Source: Seriola aureovittata (taxonomy: Eukaryota; Chordata; Actinopteri; Carangiformes; Carangidae). Taken from it: DNA of 64,000 nt. The notes beneath the pieces were generated by a model, which had not been told where the DNA came from, did no database searches, and saw only the letters and a list, made by a program, of their open reading frames with translations. The stretch spans positions 9,008,083-9,072,082 of the forward strand of contig NC_079387.1 of NCBI RefSeq assembly GCF_021018895.1, read 5' to 3'. Shown one piece after another: positions 36,606 through 44,835 of this stretch (position 1 is the stretch's first letter; each line of letters starts with the position of its first letter). The position numbers and the translations under genes are program-made.

Positions 36606-36834
36606 CTCTGAGGTGACGCCATCGTGCCGCCCCTGTGATTTCCAATTAGGTCTAATCACAGGATCATAGTGATAAAATAACCCGAACACCACAGCTTCCT
36701 CAGTTTGGGCCTGGGTTGTGTCTAACGCATCACGGCTCCACATGTTAAACACAGCTGCAGCAGTGGTTAGGAGGCACAGGCAGAGCCATCCTACCAATTA
36801 CAGAAGGTGCAGCGGTCGTCCTTGAGATATGACG

Positions 36835-37440
36835 CCACGTGCAAGTGAAAACTGGCGTTTCAGAGACTGGATCGCATCAAGTTAACCTCTTTGAACAGAG
36901 GCCAAGAAGAAAATCATTTCTCACAAAATGGTACAAAACTGCAGGATTAAACTTTGCCAAAGAACATGAAAAGAAACCTGATAGATGTTGGCAGCACAGT
37001 CCTTATTCAGATGAAACCAAAATAAATTTGTGTGGATTAGATGTGGTTCAGCATGTTTTTTGTGTGGACCTGGCCAGGACCACCGCAGTGACCACATGGT
37101 CCCCACTGTGAAACAGAGTGGGAGTGTGCTGATATGGGGTTACATGAGTGTAGAAAGTAGGTGGTGCAGGGGGAGACGACAGTTATAAATGGGTCTGTTT
37201 ACCCAAATACTGAATGAAAATATTAGTTTTCCAACGTGACAATGACCCCAAAACGCTGCTGTTAAAAAATCACACCAGGGTTTGTAAAGACGCTTAACTT
37301 GAATCCAATAGAAAAACCTTGGGAATATTTTAAAGCAGAAGGTGGAGCAGCAAAACTTCTCCAGGAAAGAACTGAAAAGAATCATCTGTGAACATCTTTC
37401 ATCATTATTTTTCTGATGACGCAATGAAATAAACTTTTGG
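36835..37440 (+). pseudogene. Decayed Tc1/mariner-type transposase
   Basis: A frame from 36839 reads AGLNFAKEHEKKPD...SPYSDETKINLCGLD, matching the Tc1-family block RLRFAKEH...WSDETKIELFG that carries the first catalytic Asp. Further on, in shifted frames, PTVKQSGSVLIWGYMS (near 37100), NDPK (near 37240) and LNPIEKPWEYFK (near 37302) match the Tc1 blocks GGGSVMIWG, QDNDPKH and NPIENLW, the last around the catalytic Glu of DD34E. Stops and frame shifts break it, so it is a dead copy. The N-terminal paired-type DNA-binding half is missing or unrecognisable, and I found no inverted termini. A (TA)n tract at 37545-37567 follows. Confidence 0.85.
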
Positions 37441-37544
37441 AATTGAAGGTGATGATGCCAAGTCCCATTAAAATACCCATTTCTTTCTGGCCTGTATCCA
37501 TGATACATACTGTATGTTTTGGCACTTTCTCAAAAGTGTATAAA

Positions 37545-37567
37545 TATATATATATATATATATATAT
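37545..37567. repeat. (TA)n microsatellite
   Basis: TA tract of about 11 units just after the transposase remnant. Confidence 0.9.
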
Positions 37568-37699
37568 TTACGCCCTTGTAGTTTCTGAGCACATCAAAGT
37601 CAAAAGTCGAACAAAGGTCCATGGCCGACATCAGTGGAAAACCGAAGCAGAAATGATGAGATTAATTTGCTCACATGTTGGCAGAGACTGGTGGTGAAA

Positions 37700-38087
37700 A
37701 GACCGATGTAGTAAACTATGATTCACTGTGACCAAAGGACAAATTAAGAAGCGGCACAAAGTTGTATTTCGTCGGTATTGTCATCCATTATAATTCAATG
37801 TCCTTATGTGTCTGCAATCAGTTTGGAGTCCAGCTGCAGTTTTTCTTTTCACGATAAAAGCAACCACACTGATGCTTCAGGCGCTTTGTGGTTTTTCTTT
37901 TGTTGTGTGTGTGTTTTATTTTGTAGTTGTAGGCAGTGAAAAGGGCGAGTTTTTCTGTTCCAAGCAGAGGATCGTGATTTAACAAAAGCAAGCTGCATAT
38001 CTCTCACATGCAGATATGCAGAGACATCAGAGTGGCTTGGAAGACGGACGAATCAGGATTAAGTCAGGAAGAAGGTTTGCCCCGCTC

Positions 38088-38129
<42 letters not shown>

Positions 38130-39790
38130 AGGCACATATACCTTTACAAGTCTTCAGACACACACACACACACACACACACACACCGAGGATGTTAGTGT
38201 GTGTAACGGAGCCAGTAGATTGGCTGAGTCACAGACTGAAAGAACAGGTGCTGTGTGGGAGTTAAGCATCTTACAGATTTTCATGTTTTGGTGCTTTTCT
38301 CCTCCAGTGTTTTGGCATCTGTATGGTGACAATACACATGAAGGGGACAAGATAGAATTCATATGAAAATAAAAAGAAAAGAAAAACACATACTGTAATG
38401 TGCACAACAATAACCGCCTGATCATTCGCAACCTTTAGACTGCTCTCTCCTAAAACGCTGTGACATTTTAGCTTTGTCAAACAAAAGTACACAGCTTGTT
38501 CCCTGCTGCTGCTGAGGGCCGAGCTCTCCATCGGCAGGCCTGTTTGTTGTTTGCGGGCTTGTGAACGTCTTGCTGAGCGGCAGACCTGCACATAAAGAAG
38601 AAGCGGCTGCTCTTTAATAACAAACTCATTACTGGCCCAGCGGGTCCCACAGGAAAGAAGAGCAGCAGAGCCACGTTCGCTGCTGTCAGGGAGGCGGCTG
38701 ATACTGCAAGTCAGTGCGATCTGCAGATTTCTTGTTTGCTGATCAGAAGCTGTTGCAGAAGCTCATTTGTACACGTGCAGTCTATTTACATAATGAATGG
38801 ACCTATGCTCTACATAATTTATTTACAAAACACAATCTGCAGACTGTTCTTTACTTATAATCTGTTTATTTGTCTTAGTGGCAATTTAAGTCGAGCTTTA
38901 TTTTGAATTCTACTCACTTTTTGTTGTAAAAGAAATAAAAACTGATTGAAACTGAAGCTTTTGAGATATTATTTTCCTCTTTTCAAGGGAGAATAAAAAT
39001 ATTTTTGACACATTAGTTAGCCATTAGCCTCTAAGCTAAGCCTCTAGGTGGCTGTTTCATTACAGCAGTTGACTGACATTTGACGTCCATTATTACCAGG
39101 AGCCGCAAAGTCAACATGGTGCTACAGAGCGGACATCCACTGATTCTCACCCATCATTTCTTTTTGTTCATGTAGCATCGACGGCTGCTAGTTACCATTA
39201 GCTGTCTGTCTTTCATGTTTTCAGGCACTTTCATCAGTTTTCAGAAAAATTAAGTTACAACTTGGATGATAACAAGTTGTAAACTCATTGTAATTATTAA
39301 ATCATATATGACAGGAAGACAGCTAGCAACAGCTAACATTGTCGGTCCCCAGCTAGCTAGCTAACTGCCTGTGTTGCTGTTGGAATTGAAGTGATATTTG
39401 TGCTGTGTCCAAACATCCCTTGTTCCCTGATTTAATATCCCCCTATATAATAAATTATTCTACATTTAGCAGGAGGCTACATAGAGATTTCATTTGCTTC
39501 ATCGCTGCTATTTGTGGTGTAGCACCAAGCAAATTCCAGATCTATAACATGCAGTGCATTGCATTGTGGGATTGTTTAGCAGAAAGACACTCAAATTAAA
39601 TGGCAGAGAGTCATTATAGTGCACACATAGTAAAAAGGGAATGATTTCAGATGTAACCTAAGAACTATTTTAGTGCATAATCACACAGATATTGCACCAA
39701 TCAAATAATGGCTCCAACATGATTACGGTAGTTGGTACCAATAATGAGAGAATGATGAGGGGAACTGTCACTGCAGACAAATAGGTCGTT
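37700..39790. other. Non-coding DNA before the tandem segment
   Basis: Nothing codes here that I can support. It holds a (GT)n tract at 38091-38128, a (CA)n tract at 38159-38185, and GCTAGCTAGCTAAC-like repeat remnants near 39340-39370. Confidence 0.6.
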
Positions 39791-39899
39791 TACACGCAGT
39801 AACATTTTTGGTCATACACAACCTGAATTTAGTATTTATACCTTTTTGAGGTTGACAGCAGAAGAAAACACATGTAAAATCAAAATACAATTTAGATGT

Positions 39900-39905
39900 T
39901 TTAAT
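39900..39905 (-). terminator. Possible poly-A signal (ATTAAA) of ORF copy 1
   Basis: TTTAAT on the + strand gives ATTAAA on the coding strand, about 177 bases after the stop codon. The same hexamer is kept in copy 2 at 46185-46190. ATTAAA is the most common natural variant of AATAAA. Confidence 0.4.
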
Positions 39906-39951
39906 TGTAAATGATGGGAGAAACCGGAGTTCCCGGAGTAAAACCCAAGAT

Positions 39952-40017
39952 GAGAGAGAGAGAAAGAGAGAGAGAGAGGGAGAGAGAGAGAGAGGGAGGG
40001 AGAGAGAGACAGACAGA
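39952..40017. repeat. (AG)n microsatellite downstream of ORF copy 1
   Basis: Imperfect AG tract with AAAG and GGG interruptions, ending in ACAGACAG. In copy 2 the matching tract has gained a long CAGA array. Confidence 0.95.
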
Positions 40018-40081
40018 TGTCCCTGAAGATGAGCAGTATGCTAAAGATGTTTAAAGGGGAGGCCTAAGTTACTAATTGATC

Positions 40082-42838
40082 TTATTTGGCCTTGAACCAC
40101 TTGAGGGGTTTGTTGAAAGCTCTCCCCACTGCAGAGAAAAACCTGGACACTCTGGACTTCTTTGGGGGACAATTGGCGAGGGCATCCAGATGGATTTCTA
40201 GGTACTTCACAACAGCATCATCAAAAGATGTGTCATCTGATGTCATGACAGCCTGCAGAAGTTTCTCTGGAGAGCCAAACTCCATCTGGAGGTCTTCAAG
40301 TACGGCCTTGTTGAGTTTTTTCCTCCTCTTCATGGTGTCTTTGTCAGACGAGCCACGGATGTTGATCGCGGCTGACAGACGTTCGATGAGGAGGATCAGG
40401 TCTGGTCCCTGTGGAGATCCTTCGGTTTTGGCCGGAACTTTTACGAGGAGCCTCATGAGAAGAAGAGAGTTGAGGTCCTTGGCCATGTTAATTGATGGAA
40501 GTACATTAGCTTGCTCCGTAGGGATTAACAGAGGACTGGGGCGACGTCCAGTCTCAGAGCACTTGGCATCACAGACCGTGATCATCAAGTCATCGCCATC
40601 ATCATTATCATCCTCCTCCTCCTCATCATCATCATAATAATGATAGAAGGATTTAGATGGTCCAGCCTCACAAGGACGTGGTGTCCGTCTTGAACATGAG
40701 GGTGGTGGGGTGGTTCTGACCCGTGGTGTTGGGGTCCTGTTCTCTGGTGTGATGCTCTTCCTCTCCAGTATGATGCCGCTCTTCTCTGGTGTGGCGGTCC
40801 TGACCCGTGGTGTGGTGGTCCTGTTCTCCGGTGTGATGCTCTTCCTCTCCAGTATGATGCCACTCTTCTCTGGTGTGGCGGTCCTGACCCGTGGTGTTGG
40901 GGTCCTGTTCTCTGGTGTGATGCTCTTCCTCTCCAGTATGATGCCGCTCTTCTCTGGTGTGGCGGTCCTGACCCGTGGTGTGGGGGTCCTGTTCTGTGGC
41001 GTGGCGGTCCTGCTCTGTGGCGTGGTGGTCCTGACCCGTGGTGTGGTGGTCCTGCTCTGTGGCGTGGTGATCCTGATCACTGGTGTGGTGGTCCTGATCT
41101 CTGGTGTGACACACTTGTACTCTGGTGTGATGGTCCTCTCCTCTGGTGTGGTCAGCACGTTGGTGATTACGTCTTGGATTTCAGTCAGAGCACCAGACAC
41201 CTCCTCGCTGTAGTTTGTCTTCTCTGCTGGGTCTTTGTCCATGCAGAGCAGCAGGTTCTGCAGGAGCTTTCCCACCATGTCCTCTGCCATGGCGTACATG
41301 ACTTCAGGAGAGAACTGAGTGTCACCCCCTCTCCTGGTGAACCCAGGGATGACAGAGTCAGAGAGACATCTGTCCGTGTCAACCACAGGAAACTGATATG
41401 TCTCGTCAGTCATCAGACTATTGTAAATTTTGTCAATCAGGACCTTTGAAAACTCCCTGATTTCACCGTTGTCCTTGATGTCTTCCAGTGTTTTGCTGGC
41501 TTGTGCTCCAGCATCCTTTGTCTGGCGTAGTTTTTCATATAAGATGTCAACATCGGTTTTAATGATGTCGAAATCAACTGGAGACTTTCTGCTGTATATT
41601 GTCATCCTGCTGGTTGGTCTGGCATCTTCAGGTGTTTGCCTGGAAGACTCTGCCATCGCTCCTGGTGCAAGGTATTCTTCTTTAAACAGTTTTGCCTTAC
41701 AGGACCTTGAAACCTGTTTGAGACTCACCAGAAACTCTGAGTCTTGTGCCTTAAACTTCTTCTTCAGCTCTGCCATTGTTCTTTCAAATTGTCTTTGGGC
41801 AAACCCGAGAAAGTTGCGTCTTTCACTTATTTCTTTGGCATCCGTGGTGTCGTCTGCACGTGTGTCATGTGAGGCAAAAAACTCTCTCACCTTGCCCACA
41901 ACTAACCTCATATCAAAATGAGGTGTCTCTAAGCTGCTTTCCTCGCTGCACGCCTCAATGTGTTCAAAGTTATCATAATGCAGGTCTTCTCTTATGATTT
42001 TCAAAATATCATACGCTGCATCCTCAGCTTTCAGGAAGATGTCAGTTTGGGGAGAATCTGTCTCTTCTGCCATGTCTGGTGTCTCGCTGGACCATTTGAT
42101 GAGAATGTCAGTCACAGCTTTAGTGGATGAGTGGGTGGAAATCTTGGATTTTACGCTCTGAGACGATTCACATCGCTCTGGTTCCTCTATTTCAAAGAAC
42201 CCGGGCGCTGTCTCAGAGATTTGGTTTGGGGCAGACTCAGTGATTTGTGGATGCCAACAATCTCCCAGGCACTGGAATTTCAGCTTATCCAAATATTTTC
42301 TCAAACATCTGGTAGCTTGAGACACCATGTGATGCAGAGACTTGATGTTGGACATGGAGCCACTGACAAAAACAGCCGGCTGTGACGGCCACTCGGAGGT
42401 GTTGATGGCCTCAGAGGCAATGGAGCTCACCTTGTGTGAAACCTCCTTCTCGATCAGTGCTGTCAGCTGCACAGCACTCTCATGTGTGTCCTTTTGGACA
42501 TCAAGAGCAAGTGCCAGAGCGAAGCTTTCAGAGAGGGAGTCTCCCACATTTGTGTCGAGGTTCTCCAGAGATTTGCTCAAATCGGCCTGAGGAGTCTTCT
42601 CATGGAAGCTCTCCTCGATAATTGGTTTGACAACTCTGAGGACAATAATACAGAGTTTCTGCACCACTTCTGCACACAAATCAGCCAGCGTGGCTGTTGT
42701 GTCCGAGTCCTGAATCCCTGCAGCTAACAGGTTCCACTGTACTGCAGAGAATCTCTCAAAATATTTATTCACAATGGGCAAAAGAGCCTCTGGCGGGATG
42801 TTGGTGGGGCTGTCCATCTGGTTTCTGGATTGCTCCAT
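40082..42838 (-). CDS. Uncharacterised 918-residue single-exon protein, copy 1
   Basis: I do not recognise this family. The frame is open for 2.76 kb without an intron. I chose the ATG at 42838 (MEQSRNQMDSP): its context GTCATGG has G at -3 and +4, and the frame opens only three non-ATG codons earlier. Regions: (a) about residues 1-200, helical-looking, with NKYFERFSAVQWNLL and LTALIEKEVSHKVSSIASEA; (b) a Ser/Glu-rich linker (about 210-330); (c) a charged stretch with QRQFERTMAELKKKFK (about 350-400); (d) Asp/Lys-rich helical sequence to about 560; (e) 21 heptads of R-T-x-T-P-x-x type (about 564-710); (f) an acidic run DDDEEEEDDNDDGDD; (g) a C-terminal domain ending SRVSRFFSAVGRAFNKPLKW then FKAK, a Lys/Arg/aromatic amphipathic tail. 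No signal peptide, transmembrane segment or catalytic motif is obvious. The many TP sites suggest proline-directed phosphorylation, and the tail suggests binding to membrane, nucleic acid or a partner; both are inference. Confidence 0.85.
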   Translation of the reverse strand: MEQSRNQMDSPTNIPPEALLPIVNKYFERFSAVQWNLLAAGIQDSDTTATLADLCAEVVQKLCIIVLRVVKPIIEESFHEKTPQADLSKSLENLDTNVGDSLSESFALALALDVQKDTHESAVQLTALIEKEVSHKVSSIASEAINTSEWPSQPAVFVSGSMSNIKSLHHMVSQATRCLRKYLDKLKFQCLGDCWHPQITESAPNQISETAPGFFEIEEPERCESSQSVKSKISTHSSTKAVTDILIKWSSETPDMAEETDSPQTDIFLKAEDAAYDILKIIREDLHYDNFEHIEACSEESSLETPHFDMRLVVGKVREFFASHDTRADDTTDAKEISERRNFLGFAQRQFERTMAELKKKFKAQDSEFLVSLKQVSRSCKAKLFKEEYLAPGAMAESSRQTPEDARPTSRMTIYSRKSPVDFDIIKTDVDILYEKLRQTKDAGAQASKTLEDIKDNGEIREFSKVLIDKIYNSLMTDETYQFPVVDTDRCLSDSVIPGFTRRGGDTQFSPEVMYAMAEDMVGKLLQNLLLCMDKDPAEKTNYSEEVSGALTEIQDVITNVLTTPEERTITPEYKCVTPEIRTTTPVIRITTPQSRTTTPRVRTTTPQSRTATPQNRTPTPRVRTATPEKSGIILERKSITPENRTPTPRVRTATPEKSGIILERKSITPENRTTTPRVRTATPEKSGIILERKSITPENRTPTPRVRTTPPPSCSRRTPRPCEAGPSKSFYHYYDDDEEEEDDNDDGDDLMITVCDAKCSETGRRPSPLLIPTEQANVLPSINMAKDLNSLLLMRLLVKVPAKTEGSPQGPDLILLIERLSAAINIRGSSDKDTMKRRKKLNKAVLEDLQMEFGSPEKLLQAVMTSDDTSFDDAVVKYLEIHLDALANCPPKKSRVSRFFSAVGRAFNKPLKWFKAK
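40709..41149 (-). repeat. Coding minisatellite, 21 heptads (21-bp unit), copy 1
   Basis: The frame is a run of seven-residue units, mostly TPxxRTx: TPVIRIT, TPQSRTT, TPRVRTT and so on. A higher-order 28-residue (84-bp) unit, RTATPEK-SGIILER-KSITPEN-RTPTPRV, occurs three times. All units keep the 21-bp register, so expansion preserves the reading frame. The last heptad runs into PPPSCSR. Confidence 0.93.
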
Positions 42839-42999
42839 GACAGACAATAGTGAACTTCTTTCACTAGAACTTGTGATCGCTTTCAGCTTGTTGTTGAAAA
42901 CTTCTGGAAATTTTCAGCAGTGTCTGAAATCAATGTCTTGAAAACTGTGTTCTTCAATGTGTGTGCTTCGAGTCACTTGTGTGGAGTGGAAATGAAAGC

Positions 43000-43042
43000 T
43001 TACCATATGAATATATATGTATATATTTGTATATATATATAG
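43000..43042 (-). promoter_or_regulatory. TATA-like block upstream of ORF copy 1
   Basis: An AT-rich run (ATATATATGTATATATTTGT and TATATATATAG) lies about 170-200 bases before the ATG on the coding strand, a plausible place for a TATA-driven promoter. The same block is kept in copy 2 (49444-49480). It could equally be a plain TA microsatellite. Confidence 0.35.
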
Positions 43043-43154
43043 ACATCTAAATGTATGACATCACACATCAAAGGCAAGTGTGACACATCAAAGGCACAAT
43101 GCATGATGTCATAAACAAAGGAATGTGATGTCATGATCAAAGGAATGTGATGTC

Positions 43155-43199
43155 ATACACACACGCGTGTGTGTGTGTGTGTGTTACACACACACACAT
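43155..43199. repeat. Alternating purine-pyrimidine palindrome (ACAC..CGCG..GTGT)
   Basis: TACACACACGCGTGTGTGTG followed by more GT and then TTACACACACACACATA. The ACACACACGCGTGTGTGT core is self-complementary and strictly alternating, so it could form a hairpin/cruciform or Z-DNA. It lies about 320 bases upstream of ORF copy 1. Copy 2 has only a short CACACACACA here. Confidence 0.9.
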
Positions 43200-43216
43200 A
43201 AAGGACCAACATGGTG

Positions 43217-43552
43217 CTAAAGGTCAAAGGTCAAAATCACAGTGACCTCATAAAACATGATTTTGGCCTTGTTGATGAATCTCCAGAGCTAACAAGTGAA
43301 TCCCTTTAAATTTTGCACATATGTCCATTTGGACTCAAGGACAAACTCATTACACTTTGGGGGTCAAAGGTCAAGGTCACAATGACCTCACAAAATTTGG
43401 TTTTGGCCTTGCATTATCTTTGTAACACCTTCAGGGAATTTCTTCAACTTTGGCATAAACATACACTTGGACTCAGGGACGAATTGATTACATTTTGGGG
43501 GTCAAAGGTCAAAGTCAGTGTGAACTCACAGAACGTGCTTTTGGCCTTGGCT
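43217..43552. repeat. Tandem ~140-bp units, each starting GGTCAAAGGTCA, copy 1
   Basis: Three related units start at about 43221, 43361 and 43500. Each begins GGTCAAAGGTCAA(A/G)(A/G)TCA, continues TGACCTCA(C/T)AAAA and TTTTGGCCTTG, and ends ACTTTGGGG-like; the third is cut short at 43552. AGGTCA/GGTCAAAGGTCA is the half-site arrangement of nuclear receptors (DR1), and the TGACCT on the other side adds an inverted half-site. The sequence type is also common as interspersed repeat DNA in teleosts, so a regulatory role is unproven. Confidence 0.85.
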
Positions 43553-44835
43553 CCTCCTTGAACCATCACCTTACCGTGGTGGAGGAGTTTGAGAGCCCTA
43601 ATGACCCTAGGAGCTATGTTGTTGGTAGGGTCTCCCAAGGCGGATTGGTCCCAGGTGAAGGGCCAGACAAAGAACGGTTCAGAGGACCCCAATGAACAGA
43701 ACAAGCAAGAACCCGAGTACCCGGCCCGGAGGGTTGTCGGGGCCCCGCCCTGGAGCCAGGCCCGGGGTTGGGGCCTGTGGGCGAACCCGAACCGGTTACA
43801 TGGGTTCGTCTCTCAGTGGGCCCACCACCTGCAGGAAGACTCAACGGGGTCCGGTGCAATGTGGATTGGGCAGCAGACCAAGACGGGGGCCTTGGCGGTC
43901 CAATCCTCAGTTACTGAAACTGGTTTTCGGAACATGGAACGTCACCTCTCTGGCGGGGAAGGAGCGGGAGTTTGTGGAAGAGGTTGAGCGATACCGGCTG
44001 GATATAGCCGGTCTCACCTCCACACATAGCGTTGGCTCCGGAACCCAAGTCCTTGAGAAGGGCTGGTCTCTCCTCTTTGCTGGAGTTGCTCCAGGTGAGA
44101 GGCGGAGGGCCGGGGTGGGCTTTTTGGTGGCCCCCAGGTTCTCTGCCTGTGTGTTGGGGTTCACCCCAGTGGACGAAAGGGTTGCGTCCCTGTGCCTTCG
44201 GGTAGGGGATCCGGTTCTGACAGTTGTCGGTACCTATGCACCGAACAGCAGTTCAGATTACCCACCCTTTTTGGAGTCCTTGGGACGGGTGCTGGAAAGT
44301 GCCCCGAAAGGGGACTCCATTGTCCTATTGGGAGACTTCAACGCTCACGTGGGCAATGACAGCGTGACCTGGAGGGGTGTGGTGGGGAGGAACGGCCTGC
44401 CTGATCTGAACCCGAGCGGCATTCAGTTATTGGACTTCTGTGCTAGTCACAGTTTGGCCATAACTAACACCATGTACAAGCATAAGGACGTCCATAGGTG
44501 CACATGGCACCAGGACACCCTAGGTCGCCGGTCTATGATCGACTTTGTAGTCGTATCATCAGACCTGCGGCCGCATGTTTTGGACACTCGGGTGAAGAGA
44601 GGAGCAGAGTTGTCAACCGACCACCATCTGGTGGTGAGTTGGATCAGATGGCGGGGGAAGACGCCACGCAGACCTGGCAGGCCCAAACAAGCTGTGAGGA
44701 TCTGCTGGGAAAGCCTGGTGGAAGAACCCGTCAAGATGATTTTCAACGCACATCTCCGGCGGAGTTTCGATCGCGTCCCGAGGGCGGTGGGGGACATTGA
44801 GTCCGAATGGGCCTTGAGGCAGCTGTTGCCTCGTG
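43553..44835 (+). mobile_element. 3'-truncated LINE fragment with AP-endonuclease domain
   Basis: The start (CCTCCTTGAACCATCACCTT, ACCGTGGTGGAGGAGTTTGA) and GC-rich leader match the 5' end of an abundant teleost non-LTR retrotransposon as I remember it. An open frame then reads [50 protein letters not shown] and [13 protein letters not shown]: an exonuclease-endonuclease-phosphatase (APE-like) domain in its usual order. The canonical Glu motif (QETH) reads TSTH here. Matching sequence stops at about 44800-44835, before any reverse transcriptase block, so the copy is dead. Clade is not certain (I/Nimb-like is a guess). Keeping the 5' end and losing the 3' end is the reverse of normal LINE 5' truncation, so a later deletion or rearrangement is likely. 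Confidence 0.88.

Larger units (their letters stand above)
39791..43552. repeat. Tandem segmental duplication, copy 1
   Basis: This segment matches 46076-49960 along its length in the same orientation. Homology begins at ACACGCAGTAAC (about 39792 and 46077). It ends near 43550, where copy 1 runs into a LINE fragment while copy 2 continues as plain sequence. Each copy contains, from right to left on the - strand, a repeat-rich upstream region, an AT-rich TATA-like block, one long ORF and an (AG)n tract. Confidence 0.95.

Noticed and set aside
36839..37111. Intact 90-codon Tc1 frame as a working gene
   Set aside because: It covers only the first catalytic block, and later blocks are in other frames with stops between them.
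40668..41114. Alternative - strand frame rich in HHTTGQD/HTREE repeats
   Set aside because: A shifted frame through the same minisatellite. It lacks the flanking open frame that the RTxTP register has on both sides.
40710..41213. Long + strand frame opposite the heptad array (GVVVLTRGVGVLFSGV-type), and a matching one at 47059-47649
   Set aside because: It is the antisense shadow of a 21-bp coding repeat. A unit length divisible by three keeps other frames open, and the hydrophobic pattern follows from the complement of Thr-Pro codons.
42839..42847. Start of copy 1 at TTG (MSVMEQ)
   Set aside because: That reading treats TTG as a start. In a vertebrate nuclear gene the ATG three codons later, with a good Kozak context, is the likely start. 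The same applies to copy 2.
43692..43900. Arg/Pro/Gly-rich start of the LINE frame as a separate protein
   Set aside because: This is the GC-rich 5' leader of the element, open by base composition. The recognisable domain starts at FGTWNVTSL.
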